The notes under the pieces were generated by a model. That model had not been told where the DNA came from, made no database searches, and saw nothing but the letters and a program-made list of their open reading frames with translations. This document shows positions 24,763 to 32,065 of a stretch of DNA of 64,000 bases, piece after piece; position 1 is the stretch's first letter, and every line of letters starts with the position of its first letter. Made by a program: the position numbers and the translations under genes. This stretch comes from Pelomonas sp. CA6 (GTDB lineage: Bacteria > Pseudomonadota > Gammaproteobacteria > Burkholderiales > Burkholderiaceae_C): contig NZ_JAKZFD010000011.1 in assembly GCF_022549225.1 (NCBI RefSeq), forward strand, positions 1 to 64,000, in the 5' to 3' direction.

Positions 24763-25866
24763 TCACCGGACCATCTCCAACACCGCCCTCGCCACCCGCT
24801 CCGGCGCCACGCCGGTCAGGCAGCGCTGGTGGCCCTGGGGGCAGATGCTCTTCAGGCAGTTGCGGCAGGGCACGTCCTGGCTGAGCACGCGCGCCGGCAC
24901 CTGCCAGGGGGTGTGCTGCGGGTTGGTCAGCGCGTAGAGGTCCACCACCGGCGTGCCCAGCGCCGCGGCCAGGTGGACCGGGCCGCTGTTGTTGGCCACC
25001 AGCAGGCGCGCGCCGGCAATGAGCTGAGCGAGTTCGCCCAGGCTCAGTTCGCCGTCCAGCCGGTGCGGCGGCTGCGGCATCGCCTGGCAAAGCTGCTGCA
25101 GCAACGCCTCCTCGCCCGGGCCGGCGCAGGCGACCAGCGCCGGCGCACCCGCGCGGGCCAGCCGCGTCGCCGCATCCGCCAGCAGCGCGACCGGGTAGCG
25201 GCGCGACGGCGCGCTGGCGCCGGGATGCAGCAGCACATAGTCCTGCCCCGGAGCCAGCCCCGCGGCAGCCAGCCGGCGCGCCAGCGGCGCCGCATCGGCC
25301 GGATCGAGCCGGAAGCGCAGCCGCTCGTCCGCCGTCCGCAGGCCAACGGCGGCCACCAGGTCCAGCTGCCGGCGCACCTCATGGCGCATGTCCGGCGCGA
25401 TCTGATCGCTGTCCGGCACCCAGTGGCTCAGCAGCCCATACGGGTTCTCGCGCGCATGCGCCAGTCGCAAGGGAATGCCCGCCATGCGGCACAGCAGCGC
25501 CGCGGGCAGCGCACTCTGCGTGCAGACGGTGAAGACGATGGCGGCGTCGAAATGCGCCCGGCCCAGGCGGCGCAGCAGCGCGCGCTCGGCGCCGCCCAAC
25601 GCGTCGCGCGCCCGCGGCAGCGCCGCGTCACCCGCTTTGACCCAGGGCGCGTCGAAGGCGATGACCTGGTCCAGCCACGGTCCCAGATGCGGCGCCAGCG
25701 CCAATGCAGCGGGCGCGGCCAGCAGCGTCAGCGAGGCTTGAGGCAGGCTCTCGCGGACCGCGGCAAAGGCCGGCGTGCTCATCAGCACGTCGCCCAGGTT
25801 GTCCAGGCGCACCAGCAGCACGCGCCGGGCCCGGCCCCATTCGGGCGAGAGCGCGGACTCATCCAT
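24763..25866 (-). CDS. Glycosyltransferase family 9 (heptosyltransferase-like)
   Basis: This 367-residue GT9 protein has RRVLLVRLDNLGDVLMSTPAFAAVR at the N-terminus, FDAAIVFTVCTQS, VLLHPGASAPSRRYP and the donor-site signature NNSGPVHLAAALGTPVVDLY. The C-terminal cysteine motif CRNCLKSICPQGHQRCL is characteristic of this subgroup. Its start overlaps the HAD-like gene by 8 nt, so translation is coupled. The family normally transfers heptose from ADP-heptose, which fits the heptose-precursor genes on the facing strand. Confidence 0.91.
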   Translation of the reverse strand: MDESALSPEWGRARRVLLVRLDNLGDVLMSTPAFAAVRESLPQASLTLLAAPAALALAPHLGPWLDQVIAFDAPWVKAGDAALPRARDALGGAERALLRRLGRAHFDAAIVFTVCTQSALPAALLCRMAGIPLRLAHARENPYGLLSHWVPDSDQIAPDMRHEVRRQLDLVAAVGLRTADERLRFRLDPADAAPLARRLAAAGLAPGQDYVLLHPGASAPSRRYPVALLADAATRLARAGAPALVACAGPGEEALLQQLCQAMPQPPHRLDGELSLGELAQLIAGARLLVANNSGPVHLAAALGTPVVDLYALTNPQHTPWQVPARVLSQDVPCRNCLKSICPQGHQRCLTGVAPERVARAVLEMVR

Positions 25867-26410
25867 GTCCCGGTTGCCTCCGGCGCGGCAACCGGCCGTC
25901 GCGGCGCAGAATGCGCACCGCCGCCGACAAGGGATCGGCCGCCGGCCCCGGGCGCCAGCCCATCACGCGGCAACCGACCCGGCGCGCGGCATGGCCGGCC
26001 TCGCCCTCGTTGGCCAGCAGCCAGGAGCGCTCCAGGGCCAGGCCGTGGCGCTGCGCCACTGCCGGCAACAACTGCTGCAAGGCCGCGCCCCCGCAGCAGG
26101 CCCACAGGCCGGTGAGCCGCAGCTCGCCTTCCCGCTCCAGCCGCGCCGGCAGCGCCTGATGAAAGCGTGCGAAATCCGCGGCCCGCCAGCAGCGCAGGCG
26201 CTCGCCCAGGCTGGTGCACAGCAGCACCAGCGCGTAACCATGCGCCTGCAGGGCATACAGCGCCGCCAGCGCGTTCGGGCGCCAGCGGACGGACTCGGGC
26301 TCGGGCCTCGAAGGCAGACGGTCCATCAGCGCGCCCTCCTCGGCGACGAACACGGCGGCGCGGGGGGCTTGTTGTGGCGGGTTCATTGCGGCAGTGGGCG
26401 CGCGCGTCAT
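25859..26410 (-). CDS. Degenerate HAD-IIIA protein, GmhB-like (probable pseudoenzyme)
   Basis: This 183-residue protein aligns by pattern with D,D-heptose 1,7-bisphosphate phosphatases: an N-terminal beta strand (AAVFVAEEGALMDRLP), then VRWRPNALAALYALQAHGYALVLLCTSLG, and a late MGWRPGPAADPLSAAVRIL resembling the KPxPGM-containing segment. The catalytic DxDGTL loop, however, reads AEEGAL, so both essential aspartates are missing, and the SNQ motif reads CTS. It therefore should not be an active HAD phosphatase unless another residue replaces the nucleophile. It starts by ATGA overlap with the GT4 gene and runs into the GT9 start. It may have become a structural partner of the glycosyltransferases; that role is inference. 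Confidence 0.7.
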   Translation of the reverse strand: MTRAPTAAMNPPQQAPRAAVFVAEEGALMDRLPSRPEPESVRWRPNALAALYALQAHGYALVLLCTSLGERLRCWRAADFARFHQALPARLEREGELRLTGLWACCGGAALQQLLPAVAQRHGLALERSWLLANEGEAGHAARRVGCRVMGWRPGPAADPLSAAVRILRRDGRLPRRRQPGHG

Positions 26411-27807
26411 GCCGGCCCTCCCGTGGCCGCCCGGCAGCCCTCCGCGGCCGCCACCGCCACGCCGGCAACCGGCGCCAGCGGCCGCTGCAGCGCCGGCCCG
26501 GCGGCGCTGGTCGGCGAGACCAGGGTCATCGCGGGCCGGGCCGGCGCTCCCGCCCATGCACGGGCGGCAATGGCGCGCTGGTAGACGGCCTCCAGGCGCA
26601 GCGCCACTTCGTCCCAGGTGAACAGGCGCTGCACCCGCGCCAGGCCGGCCCGGCCCAGCGCCCTCGCCTGTTCGGGATTGGCGCGCAGCATCTCCAGGCG
26701 TTCGGCCAATGCGACGGGATCGCGCGGCGGCACCAGATAACCGGTGACCCCGTCCACCACCGTGTGCTGGATGCCACCGACCGCACTGCCCACCACCGGC
26801 GTGGCGCAGGCCATGCTTTCCAGCGGCGTGATGCCAAAGGGCTCGTACCAGGGCGTGGTCACGAAGACATCGGCGGCGCGGTAATAGTCGGCCAGCTGCG
26901 CCCGGTGGCGACGTCCGACGAAGCACACGCGTGCCGCCACGCCCAGCGCCTCGGCCAAGCGGCGCAGCCGGCCGATTTCGGGCGTCAGCGCCTCGTCGGG
27001 CAGCTCCGATTCGCCGCCGACCACCAGCAGACGCACCGGCCGGTGGACGCCGCCCGCGGCGCGCAGCCTGGCCAGCGCATGGATCACGTTGTCGATGCCC
27101 TTGCGCGGCACCAGGCGGCCCAGCTGCAGCACGACGAACTCGCCCGCGTCCAGCCCCAGACGCTGGCGCGCCGCGCCGGCATCGCCGGGCTGGAACTCCG
27201 CCAGATCGACCCCGCAGGGCACTTGCGCGATGCGCGCCTGCGGCAGCTCGTACAGCTGCATCAGGTCGCGCGCGTCCTGCGGGCATTCGGCCACCACGCA
27301 ATCGGACAGGTGGGCCACGCGCCGCTCAATGGCCACGCGCTCGGGCGGGAAGCCGTCCGCCTCGGCCTGGTGCTGGCGACGCACCGCGCCCAGCGCATGA
27401 AAGGTGGTGACCAGCGGCAACCCCAGGCTGCGCTGCAGCCGCAGGCCGACCAGGCCGGACATGAAGAAGTTGGCATGCACCAGGTCATAGGGCAGGCTTT
27501 TGCGCAGCAGCGACAGCGCCTGGGTGCCGAAGGCCTTCATGTGCGGCAGCAGGCGCTCCTTGGGCACGAAGCAGGGCGGACCGGCCTCCAGGTGCAGCAC
27601 GCGCACGCCGGGGCGCATGTCCACCGCGGTGGCCAGCTGGCGCTGATCGCGCCGGGTCAGCACGTCCACATGGTGGCCCAGGCGCGCCATGCCAGCCGCG
27701 ACATGGGCGACGTAGACGTTCTGCCCACCCGCGTCCACGCCGCCCGCCAGCGCCAGCGGCGACGCGTGTTCACTGATCAGCGCGATTCTCAAAGGGGGGG
27801 ATGCCAT
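26407..27807 (-). CDS. Glycosyltransferase family 4 (sucrose-phosphate-synthase-like subgroup)
   Basis: This 466-residue GT-B enzyme opens with LRIALISEHASPLALAGG and DAGGQNVYV, a hallmark of GT4 enzymes related to sucrose-phosphate synthase, then HVDVLTRRD, HANFFMSGLVG and CGVDLAEFQP. The donor-site region is PFGITPLESMACATPVVGS with VVDGVTGYLVPPRDP. The C-terminal 50 residues are an Ala/Pro-rich tail. ATG 27807, with GGAGCGG just upstream, fits better than the distal 27843 start. It is the first gene of the operon running to 20650 and lies directly after a terminator and a sigma-54-type site. Confidence 0.9.
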   Translation of the reverse strand: MASPPLRIALISEHASPLALAGGVDAGGQNVYVAHVAAGMARLGHHVDVLTRRDQRQLATAVDMRPGVRVLHLEAGPPCFVPKERLLPHMKAFGTQALSLLRKSLPYDLVHANFFMSGLVGLRLQRSLGLPLVTTFHALGAVRRQHQAEADGFPPERVAIERRVAHLSDCVVAECPQDARDLMQLYELPQARIAQVPCGVDLAEFQPGDAGAARQRLGLDAGEFVVLQLGRLVPRKGIDNVIHALARLRAAGGVHRPVRLLVVGGESELPDEALTPEIGRLRRLAEALGVAARVCFVGRRHRAQLADYYRAADVFVTTPWYEPFGITPLESMACATPVVGSAVGGIQHTVVDGVTGYLVPPRDPVALAERLEMLRANPEQARALGRAGLARVQRLFTWDEVALRLEAVYQRAIAARAWAGAPARPAMTLVSPTSAAGPALQRPLAPVAGVAVAAAEGCRAATGGPA

Positions 27808-27839
27808 GGCCGCTCCGCTGTCTTGGGTGGCCTGGCAAG

Positions 27840-27853
27840 GCAATCGGGATGCC
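27840..27853 (-). promoter_or_regulatory. Candidate sigma-54 promoter (site D)
   Basis: The minus strand reads gGGCATC-ccga-TTGCc, with GG at 27852-27853 and GC at 27840-27841. The predicted start is about 27828, leaving a 21-nt leader before ATG 27807. It sits just downstream of the terminator at 27876, as expected for an independent operon. Confidence 0.5.
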
Positions 27854-27875
27854 CGCCGCAGCGGCTCGACGCACG

Positions 27876-27901
27876 AAAAAAAGCGGCGCCAGGGGCGCCG
27901 C
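27876..27901 (-). terminator. Rho-independent terminator of the 27947-28393 gene
   Basis: On the minus strand an 8-bp perfect stem GCGGCGCC / GGCGCCGC with a 3-nt loop (27883-27901) is followed by seven T residues (27882-27876). It lies about 45 nt after the stop of the low-complexity secreted protein gene and separates it from the glycosyltransferase operon. Confidence 0.85.
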
Positions 27902-27946
27902 CAAACTCACCGGGGAACAAGGTGAGAGAGGGAGATCGATCGGCCG

Positions 27947-28393
27947 TCAGTTGCGGTCCGCGCGGGCCGGCAGGCTGTCCGAACCACTGCTGCCGCTGCG
28001 GTAGGGGTCGCCCGCGCTGGCGTTGTTGCCGGGCGTGGTGTTGCGGTCGGATTCGGAGCTGCGGCGCTCATCCATGCCGCCCGTCTGTCCGTAGCCGCGC
28101 GTGTTGTCGCCCTGGCTGCCGGACGTGCCCGAGGTGCCCGACTTCTGGGAACCGGATTGCGCCCCGGACTGCGTGTTGCCGGATTGCGTGTTGCCGGATT
28201 GCTGCGAGCCGGACTGCTGCGAGCCGGTGCCGCCTTGCTGCATGGTGCCCGTGCCGCTCTGGTCCTGGGCCTGGTCTTGCTGCTGCAGCAGGTCGGCGGG
28301 GCTGGGATCGTCGCTCTGCGCATGCAGAAAACCGACACCACCGACCAGGCCGGCGGCCACCATCAGCGAGGCCATCTTGGAACGTGTGCTCAT
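27947..28393 (-). CDS. Low-complexity Ser/Gln/Gly-rich secreted protein
   Basis: This 148-residue protein is not recognised. It has a clean signal peptide (MASLMVAAGLVGGVGFLHA|Q) and a mature part made almost wholly of Ser, Gln, Gly, Asn, Thr and Asp. Short repeats such as QQSGSQQSG, SGNTQSGNTQSG and GTSGTSGSQG occur at about 55-95. There are no cysteines and few hydrophobic residues, so it should be disordered in the periplasm or outside the cell. ATG 28393 is preceded by AGGAGT. It is a single-gene unit, with a sigma-54-type promoter upstream and an intrinsic terminator downstream. It may be a matrix, hydration or stress protein; this is inference. Confidence 0.75.
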   Translation of the reverse strand: MSTRSKMASLMVAAGLVGGVGFLHAQSDDPSPADLLQQQDQAQDQSGTGTMQQGGTGSQQSGSQQSGNTQSGNTQSGAQSGSQKSGTSGTSGSQGDNTRGYGQTGGMDERRSSESDRNTTPGNNASAGDPYRSGSSGSDSLPARADRN

Positions 28394-28451
28394 CAGTGAC
28401 TCCTGTGAAGTTGCGGATAGGAGCGCCGAATGGACTCCATGACCGCAATGG

Positions 28452-28465
28452 GCAACAGGCGTTCC
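28452..28465 (-). promoter_or_regulatory. Candidate sigma-54 promoter (site E)
   Basis: The minus strand reads gGGAACG-cctg-TTGCc, with GG at 28464-28465 and GC at 28452-28453. The predicted start is about 28440, with a 47-nt leader before ATG 28393. It is divergent from site F in the same intergenic region and is one of the best matches to the -24/-12 consensus here. Confidence 0.6.
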
Positions 28466-28509
28466 CGCGCGGCGGCACATGCGGCCGGCGGCCTGCCGCG
28501 CGCGAGCAG

Positions 28510-28523
28510 GGAACGGAGCTTGC
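28510..28523 (+). promoter_or_regulatory. Candidate sigma-54 promoter (site F)
   Basis: The + strand reads gGGAACG-gagc-TTGCc, with GG at 28510-28511 and GC at 28522-28523. The predicted start is about 28535, 77 nt before ATG 28612. The -24 half (GGAACG) is identical to that of the divergent site E, so one activator site could serve both. Confidence 0.6.
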
Positions 28524-28611
28524 CCAGGCGGATCGTTCGCCGCGCCGCGGGCTTGCCGCGTCGCGTCGGCGTTCTTCTTCAATCCACCCGTTCCACGCAA
28601 AGGAAGTCACG

Positions 28612-29397
28612 ATGCATGCACGACACGCCCCCTCCTCCGCTCCTCGCCGTGCCCACGCGGGTCGCTGGCGCCTGGCCTTGTGCCTGGGCGCCGCGGCGAC
28701 GCTGGGCGCCCCCGCCCTGGCCCAGACCAGCACGCCGGGGAGTTCGCCCTCGACGCCCTCCAGCACGCCCATCGAGACCCTGCCGCCCACCAGCGCGGGG
28801 CAGGCCGCGGGCACCGATCCGTCGCTGGCCCGGCGCGACCAGCACCTGAATGGCGGCGTCGGCGCCGGCAGTGCCGCCTATGAAGGCAGCGACTATTCCT
28901 GGATTCCCTACACGCGGCGCGGCTACGTCGGGCTCAGCGTGGGCCGCGCGAAGTACGACACGCCCTGCGGCCCCGCGCCGCTGAGCTGCGAGAAGAACGC
29001 GACCTATGCGGCGGCCTACACCGGGGGCCTGTTCAACGATTTCCTGGGTCTGGAGATCGGCGGCAAATACATCGGCAAGGCCGACCGCGCAGGCGGCAAC
29101 GTGCGCGCCTATGGGGGCACCATCAGCCTGGTGGCCATGATCAACATGGAGAGCGTCAGCCTCTATGCCAAGGGCGGCGCGCTGTACGGCCGCACCAAGG
29201 TCAGCGCCGATCCGGCGTCGGGCGTGGCCACCGGCACCAAGACCGGCTGGGGGCCGACGCTGGCGGTCGGCCTGGGTTTCAACTTCAACCGCAATTTCAG
29301 CATCGCGGTGGAGCGCACCCGCGACCGCTTCCACTTCGCGGGCAACACCCGCTCGTATGTGGACAGCACCAACGTTGCGCTGAAGTACCGCTTCTGA
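28612..29397 (+). CDS. Outer-membrane beta-barrel protein (OmpA/OmpW-type fold)
   Basis: This 261-residue protein has an Arg-rich n-region, a signal peptide ending at PALA|QT and a Ser/Thr/Pro linker (about 40-75). A barrel of about eight strands follows, with alternating hydrophobic residues: YVGLSVGRAKYD, AAAYTGGLFNDFLGLEIGGKYIG, VSLYAKGGALYGRTKV, GWGPTLAVGLGFNFN and a terminal strand VALKYRF ending in Phe, as expected for Bam-dependent insertion. A Cys pair (CGPAPLSC) may form a loop disulfide. ATG 28612 follows AGGAAG. A strong terminator follows. It is probably a small porin-like or structural outer-membrane protein co-regulated with the divergent secreted protein. Confidence 0.85.
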   Translation: MHARHAPSSAPRRAHAGRWRLALCLGAAATLGAPALAQTSTPGSSPSTPSSTPIETLPPTSAGQAAGTDPSLARRDQHLNGGVGAGSAAYEGSDYSWIPYTRRGYVGLSVGRAKYDTPCGPAPLSCEKNATYAAAYTGGLFNDFLGLEIGGKYIGKADRAGGNVRAYGGTISLVAMINMESVSLYAKGGALYGRTKVSADPASGVATGTKTGWGPTLAVGLGFNFNRNFSIAVERTRDRFHFAGNTRSYVDSTNVALKYRF

Positions 29398-29402
29398 ACG
29401 TC

Positions 29403-29457
29403 GCCGGGGCCGGCCGCCGGGGCAACGACGCCCGGCAGGCCGACCCCGGCTTTTTTT
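29403..29457 (+). terminator. Rho-independent terminator after the beta-barrel gene
   Basis: A long branched GC-rich hairpin starts 6 nt after the stop. The outer stem pairs GCCGGGG (29403-29409) with CCCCGGC (29444-29450), an inner GCCGGG/CCCGGC stem lies inside, and seven T residues follow (29451-29457). Confidence 0.85.
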
Positions 29458-29462
29458 CCGCG

Positions 29463-30287
29463 TCAGCGGTAGTTCAGGCGGCCCTGTTCATCCGAGAACA
29501 GCACCTCGACGCGACGGTTCTGCTGCCGGCCCGCGGCCGTGCCGTTGTCGGCGGCCGGGAAGTCCTCGCCGAAGGCCCGCACCTCGATGCGCTGCGGCGC
29601 CACGCCCTCGCGCACCAGGGCGCGACGCACGGCGTCGGCGCGACGCTGGGACAGACGCAGGTTCATCTGACGTCCGCCGGTGCTGTCGGCAAAGCCCTCC
29701 AGCAGCACGCGCCGCTCGGGGTGTTGCTGCAGCACCTGGGCCAGGCGTTGCAGCGAGCGCTGCGCGCCCGACTGCAGCTCGGCGCGGCCGGTGGCGAACA
29801 GCACATCCTGCAGGGTCACGATGAGGCCGCGCTGGGTGGCCTGCGCGTTCAGCGCCGCGAGGTCGCGCTGCAGCGCGTCCGCCGTGCGGCGGGCCGCGTC
29901 CTCGCCGGACTGGGCGCGTCGCAGTTCGGCGTCGCGCGCCTCCAGGCGCACGCGGTCGCGTTCGGCGGAGGCCTGGCTCATCTGCGCCTCGGCCTCGCGC
30001 TGCGCCGCATGCACGCGCAGCGTCTCGAGCTGGCGGGTGGCGAGGTAGGCGAGATGGCGGGTCTGCGCCTCGTCGCGCTCATCTTCCCAGTAGCGCTTGG
30101 CACGCGTCAGCATGCTGCGCACGCGCTCCAGTTCGCCGGCGGCGTGGCGTTGCACCTGCGGATCGGCGGCGGTGCTGGTGTAAGCCTGCTCGGCCGCGTC
30201 CAGCGTGGGGTTTCGGGAAGGCAGGCTCTGGCAACCGGCGAGTACGCACAGCGCAGCCGCCGTGAGAGAGGTCTTCAGCTTGTTCAT
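29463..30287 (-). CDS. OmpA-family peptidoglycan-binding lipoprotein with N-terminal DUF4398-like helix
   Basis: This 274-residue lipoprotein has a lipobox signal (ALCVLAGC), a DUF4398-type helical region rich in Ala, Arg and Glu (about 25-150, coiled-coil-like), and a C-terminal OmpA domain. The OmpA domain has VLFATGRAEL, LLEGFADSTGGRQMN, LSQRRADAVRRAL, FGEDFPAADN and QQNRRVEVLF. The OmpA domain should bind peptidoglycan non-covalently and tie it to the outer membrane. ATG 30287 follows AGGAG. It is the second gene after a DUF4398 lipoprotein, a pairing common in Burkholderiales. Confidence 0.9.
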   Translation of the reverse strand: MNKLKTSLTAAALCVLAGCQSLPSRNPTLDAAEQAYTSTAADPQVQRHAAGELERVRSMLTRAKRYWEDERDEAQTRHLAYLATRQLETLRVHAAQREAEAQMSQASAERDRVRLEARDAELRRAQSGEDAARRTADALQRDLAALNAQATQRGLIVTLQDVLFATGRAELQSGAQRSLQRLAQVLQQHPERRVLLEGFADSTGGRQMNLRLSQRRADAVRRALVREGVAPQRIEVRAFGEDFPAADNGTAAGRQQNRRVEVLFSDEQGRLNYR

Positions 30288-30325
30288 GGAGACTCCTGGA
30301 TGGGGGCGGTGAATGGCGCTGCGCA

Positions 30326-30772
30326 TCAGCGCGGCGTGGGCGTGCTGCCGGTGGAGCCCGGCGTTCCCGGGCTGCCGGAAGGCTGGCTGCGCGGCGGCTG
30401 CATGCTGCTGCGGCGCAGTTCGTCGCGCAGCTGCTGCAGGCCGGTGTTCACCTCATCCAGCGCGCGTTGTGAGCGCTGCTGCATCGCACGCGCGCGCGCC
30501 AGCTCGGCATCGGCCTGGGCCTCCTCGGCCAGGCGGTGCGCCGCCAGCCGGTCGTCGGCGGCCAGGCGCTTGGCACGCTCCAGTTTGCCGCGCGCCTCGG
30601 TCAGTTCGGCGGATGACACCTCGGCCGCGCCATCGGTGGACGCGGCGTTGATGGCCGTCTGCGCACTGGCGATCGCGGCGATGGGTTCGGAGGTGGTGGC
30701 ACAGCCGGCGAACAGCAGCAGGCTGGCACACAGGGTGGCGGCGCCGGGGCGCCCGGGTTGGTGATTCTTCAT
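30326..30772 (-). CDS. DUF4398-domain lipoprotein
   Basis: This 148-residue protein has a lipoprotein signal peptide with lipobox LFAGC. The following helical DUF4398 region (SAQTAINAA to LDEVNTGLQQLRDEL) is Ala/Glu/Arg-rich and likely forms a coiled coil. A Ser/Pro/Gly tail (SGSPGTPGSTGSTPTPR) ends it. AAGGAA precedes ATG 30772. It is the first gene of a two-gene operon with the OmpA-type lipoprotein and has a sigma-54-type motif upstream. It is probably an envelope-stability factor; its biochemical role is unknown. Confidence 0.85.
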   Translation of the reverse strand: MKNHQPGRPGAATLCASLLLFAGCATTSEPIAAIASAQTAINAASTDGAAEVSSAELTEARGKLERAKRLAADDRLAAHRLAEEAQADAELARARAMQQRSQRALDEVNTGLQQLRDELRRSSMQPPRSQPSGSPGTPGSTGSTPTPR

Positions 30773-30832
30773 GGCGTTCCTTTGCTGGGATGACAAGGTC
30801 GGGATGCATGGATGGACCTGCGTCGACCCGTG

Positions 30833-30846
30833 GCAGCTTTCGTGCC
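30833..30846 (-). promoter_or_regulatory. Candidate sigma-54 promoter (site G)
   Basis: The minus strand reads gGGCACG-aaag-CTGCc, with GG at 30845-30846 and GC at 30833-30834. The -24 half GGCACG matches the consensus exactly; the -12 half has C for the first T. The predicted start is about 30821, with a 49-nt leader before ATG 30772. Confidence 0.55.
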
Positions 30847-30867
30847 CGGGGCAGAGCCAACGCGGCC

Positions 30868-32064
30868 TCAGCCGGCCGCGGCGCCCAGGCGGCGCGGCTC
30901 GCTGGCGGGCCGTGCCAGGGCCTGCATCAGCGCCTCCACGCGGGCCAGGCTTTGCGCCAGGTCCATGCGCTGCACCATGTCTTCGCGCGCCGCGGCGCCC
31001 ATGCGGCGACGCAGCCCGGCGTCCGTCATCATCAGACGCAGCCGGCCGGCGATGTCCTCGGGATCGCGCGCCGCGACCAGCCAGCCGGTACGGCCATGCT
31101 GGACGATCTCCGGCACGCCGCCGACGCGCGTGGCGATCACCGGCACGCCGCTGGCCATGGCTTCCATCAGGGCCAGCGGCATGGCCTCGGAGTGCGAACT
31201 GGACACCACCAGGTCCAGCTCCCGGTAGAGCGCCGGCATGTCCTCCCAATGGCCCACCATCGCGAGACGCTGCTGCAGGCCCAGGCGCTGGACCTCCTCG
31301 GCCAGCGGCGCGCGCAGGGGCCCGTCGCCCACCATCGCGAAGCGGACCTCGGGCAGGCGTTCATGGGCCAGCATCACGGCGCGCAGGAACTGCTCCGGCC
31401 CCTTCTCCGGCGACAGCCGGCCGACGAAGCCGACCAGCGGTGTCTGCGCGGTCAGGCCCAGCCGGGCGCGCAGGCCCGCGCCAGGCCCCGCCGCCACGGC
31501 TTCGGCCCCCGGCTCGGCGGGCATGAAGCGCCGGGTGTCCACGCCGTTGGGCTCGCAGCTCAGACGCCGGGCATCCACGCCCAGGCCCAGCGCGTGGTAG
31601 TAGCTCTGGCGGCAGACCACGCTCAGGTGGCTGTTCACCGCGCGCTGCACCTCCAGGTCCAGCAAGGTGATCTGCCGGCCATGGATGGTGCTCAGCAGCG
31701 GCACGCCGGTCAGCCGGGACACCAGCCCGGCCAGCACATGGGCGTTGGGCAGATGCGCATGCAGCAGGTCCACGCCCGAGCTGCGCACCAGCGACTGCAC
31801 CATCTGCACCGCGCTCCAGGGCGGATCGTCAGGCATGGGCACGGACAGGACCTCGGCCCCCAGCGCACGCAGGCGTTCGCTGAACTCGCCTTCGTAGGGA
31901 CACAACAGGGTGACGCGGAAGCGCGCGGCGGGCAGATGCTCCACCAGGCGCTCCACCCAGCGCTCCATGCCGCCGACGATGGCATTGCCGACGATCTCCA
32001 TCACATGGATGCGCCGGCCGACCGCCGTCGTGGCGCTCTGGCGGGTGGCGGGAGGCTTCTCCAT
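30868..32064 (-). CDS. Glycosyltransferase family 4
   Basis: This 398-residue GT-B enzyme begins RIHVMEIVGNAIVGGMERWVERLVEHL, then HAHLPNAHVLAGLVSRLTGVPLL and CEPNGVDTRRF. It has VGFVGRLSPEKGPEQFL and the donor motif SEAMPLALMEAMASGVPVIATRVGGVPEIV. All are standard for GT4 enzymes of exopolysaccharide loci. ATG 32064 begins 1 nt after the amidohydrolase stop, so the two are translationally coupled. It is the last gene of a three-gene unit with the amidohydrolase and another glycosyltransferase. Confidence 0.91.
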   Translation of the reverse strand: MEKPPATRQSATTAVGRRIHVMEIVGNAIVGGMERWVERLVEHLPAARFRVTLLCPYEGEFSERLRALGAEVLSVPMPDDPPWSAVQMVQSLVRSSGVDLLHAHLPNAHVLAGLVSRLTGVPLLSTIHGRQITLLDLEVQRAVNSHLSVVCRQSYYHALGLGVDARRLSCEPNGVDTRRFMPAEPGAEAVAAGPGAGLRARLGLTAQTPLVGFVGRLSPEKGPEQFLRAVMLAHERLPEVRFAMVGDGPLRAPLAEEVQRLGLQQRLAMVGHWEDMPALYRELDLVVSSSHSEAMPLALMEAMASGVPVIATRVGGVPEIVQHGRTGWLVAARDPEDIAGRLRLMMTDAGLRRRMGAAAREDMVQRMDLAQSLARVEALMQALARPASEPRRLGAAAG

Positions 32065-32065
32065 C

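Noticed and set aside
26167-28611. N-terminal extension of the frame that contains the beta-barrel gene
   Set aside because: The + frame upstream of 28612 is antisense to the GT4 and HAD genes. The barrel gene has its own AGGAAG and signal peptide at 28612.
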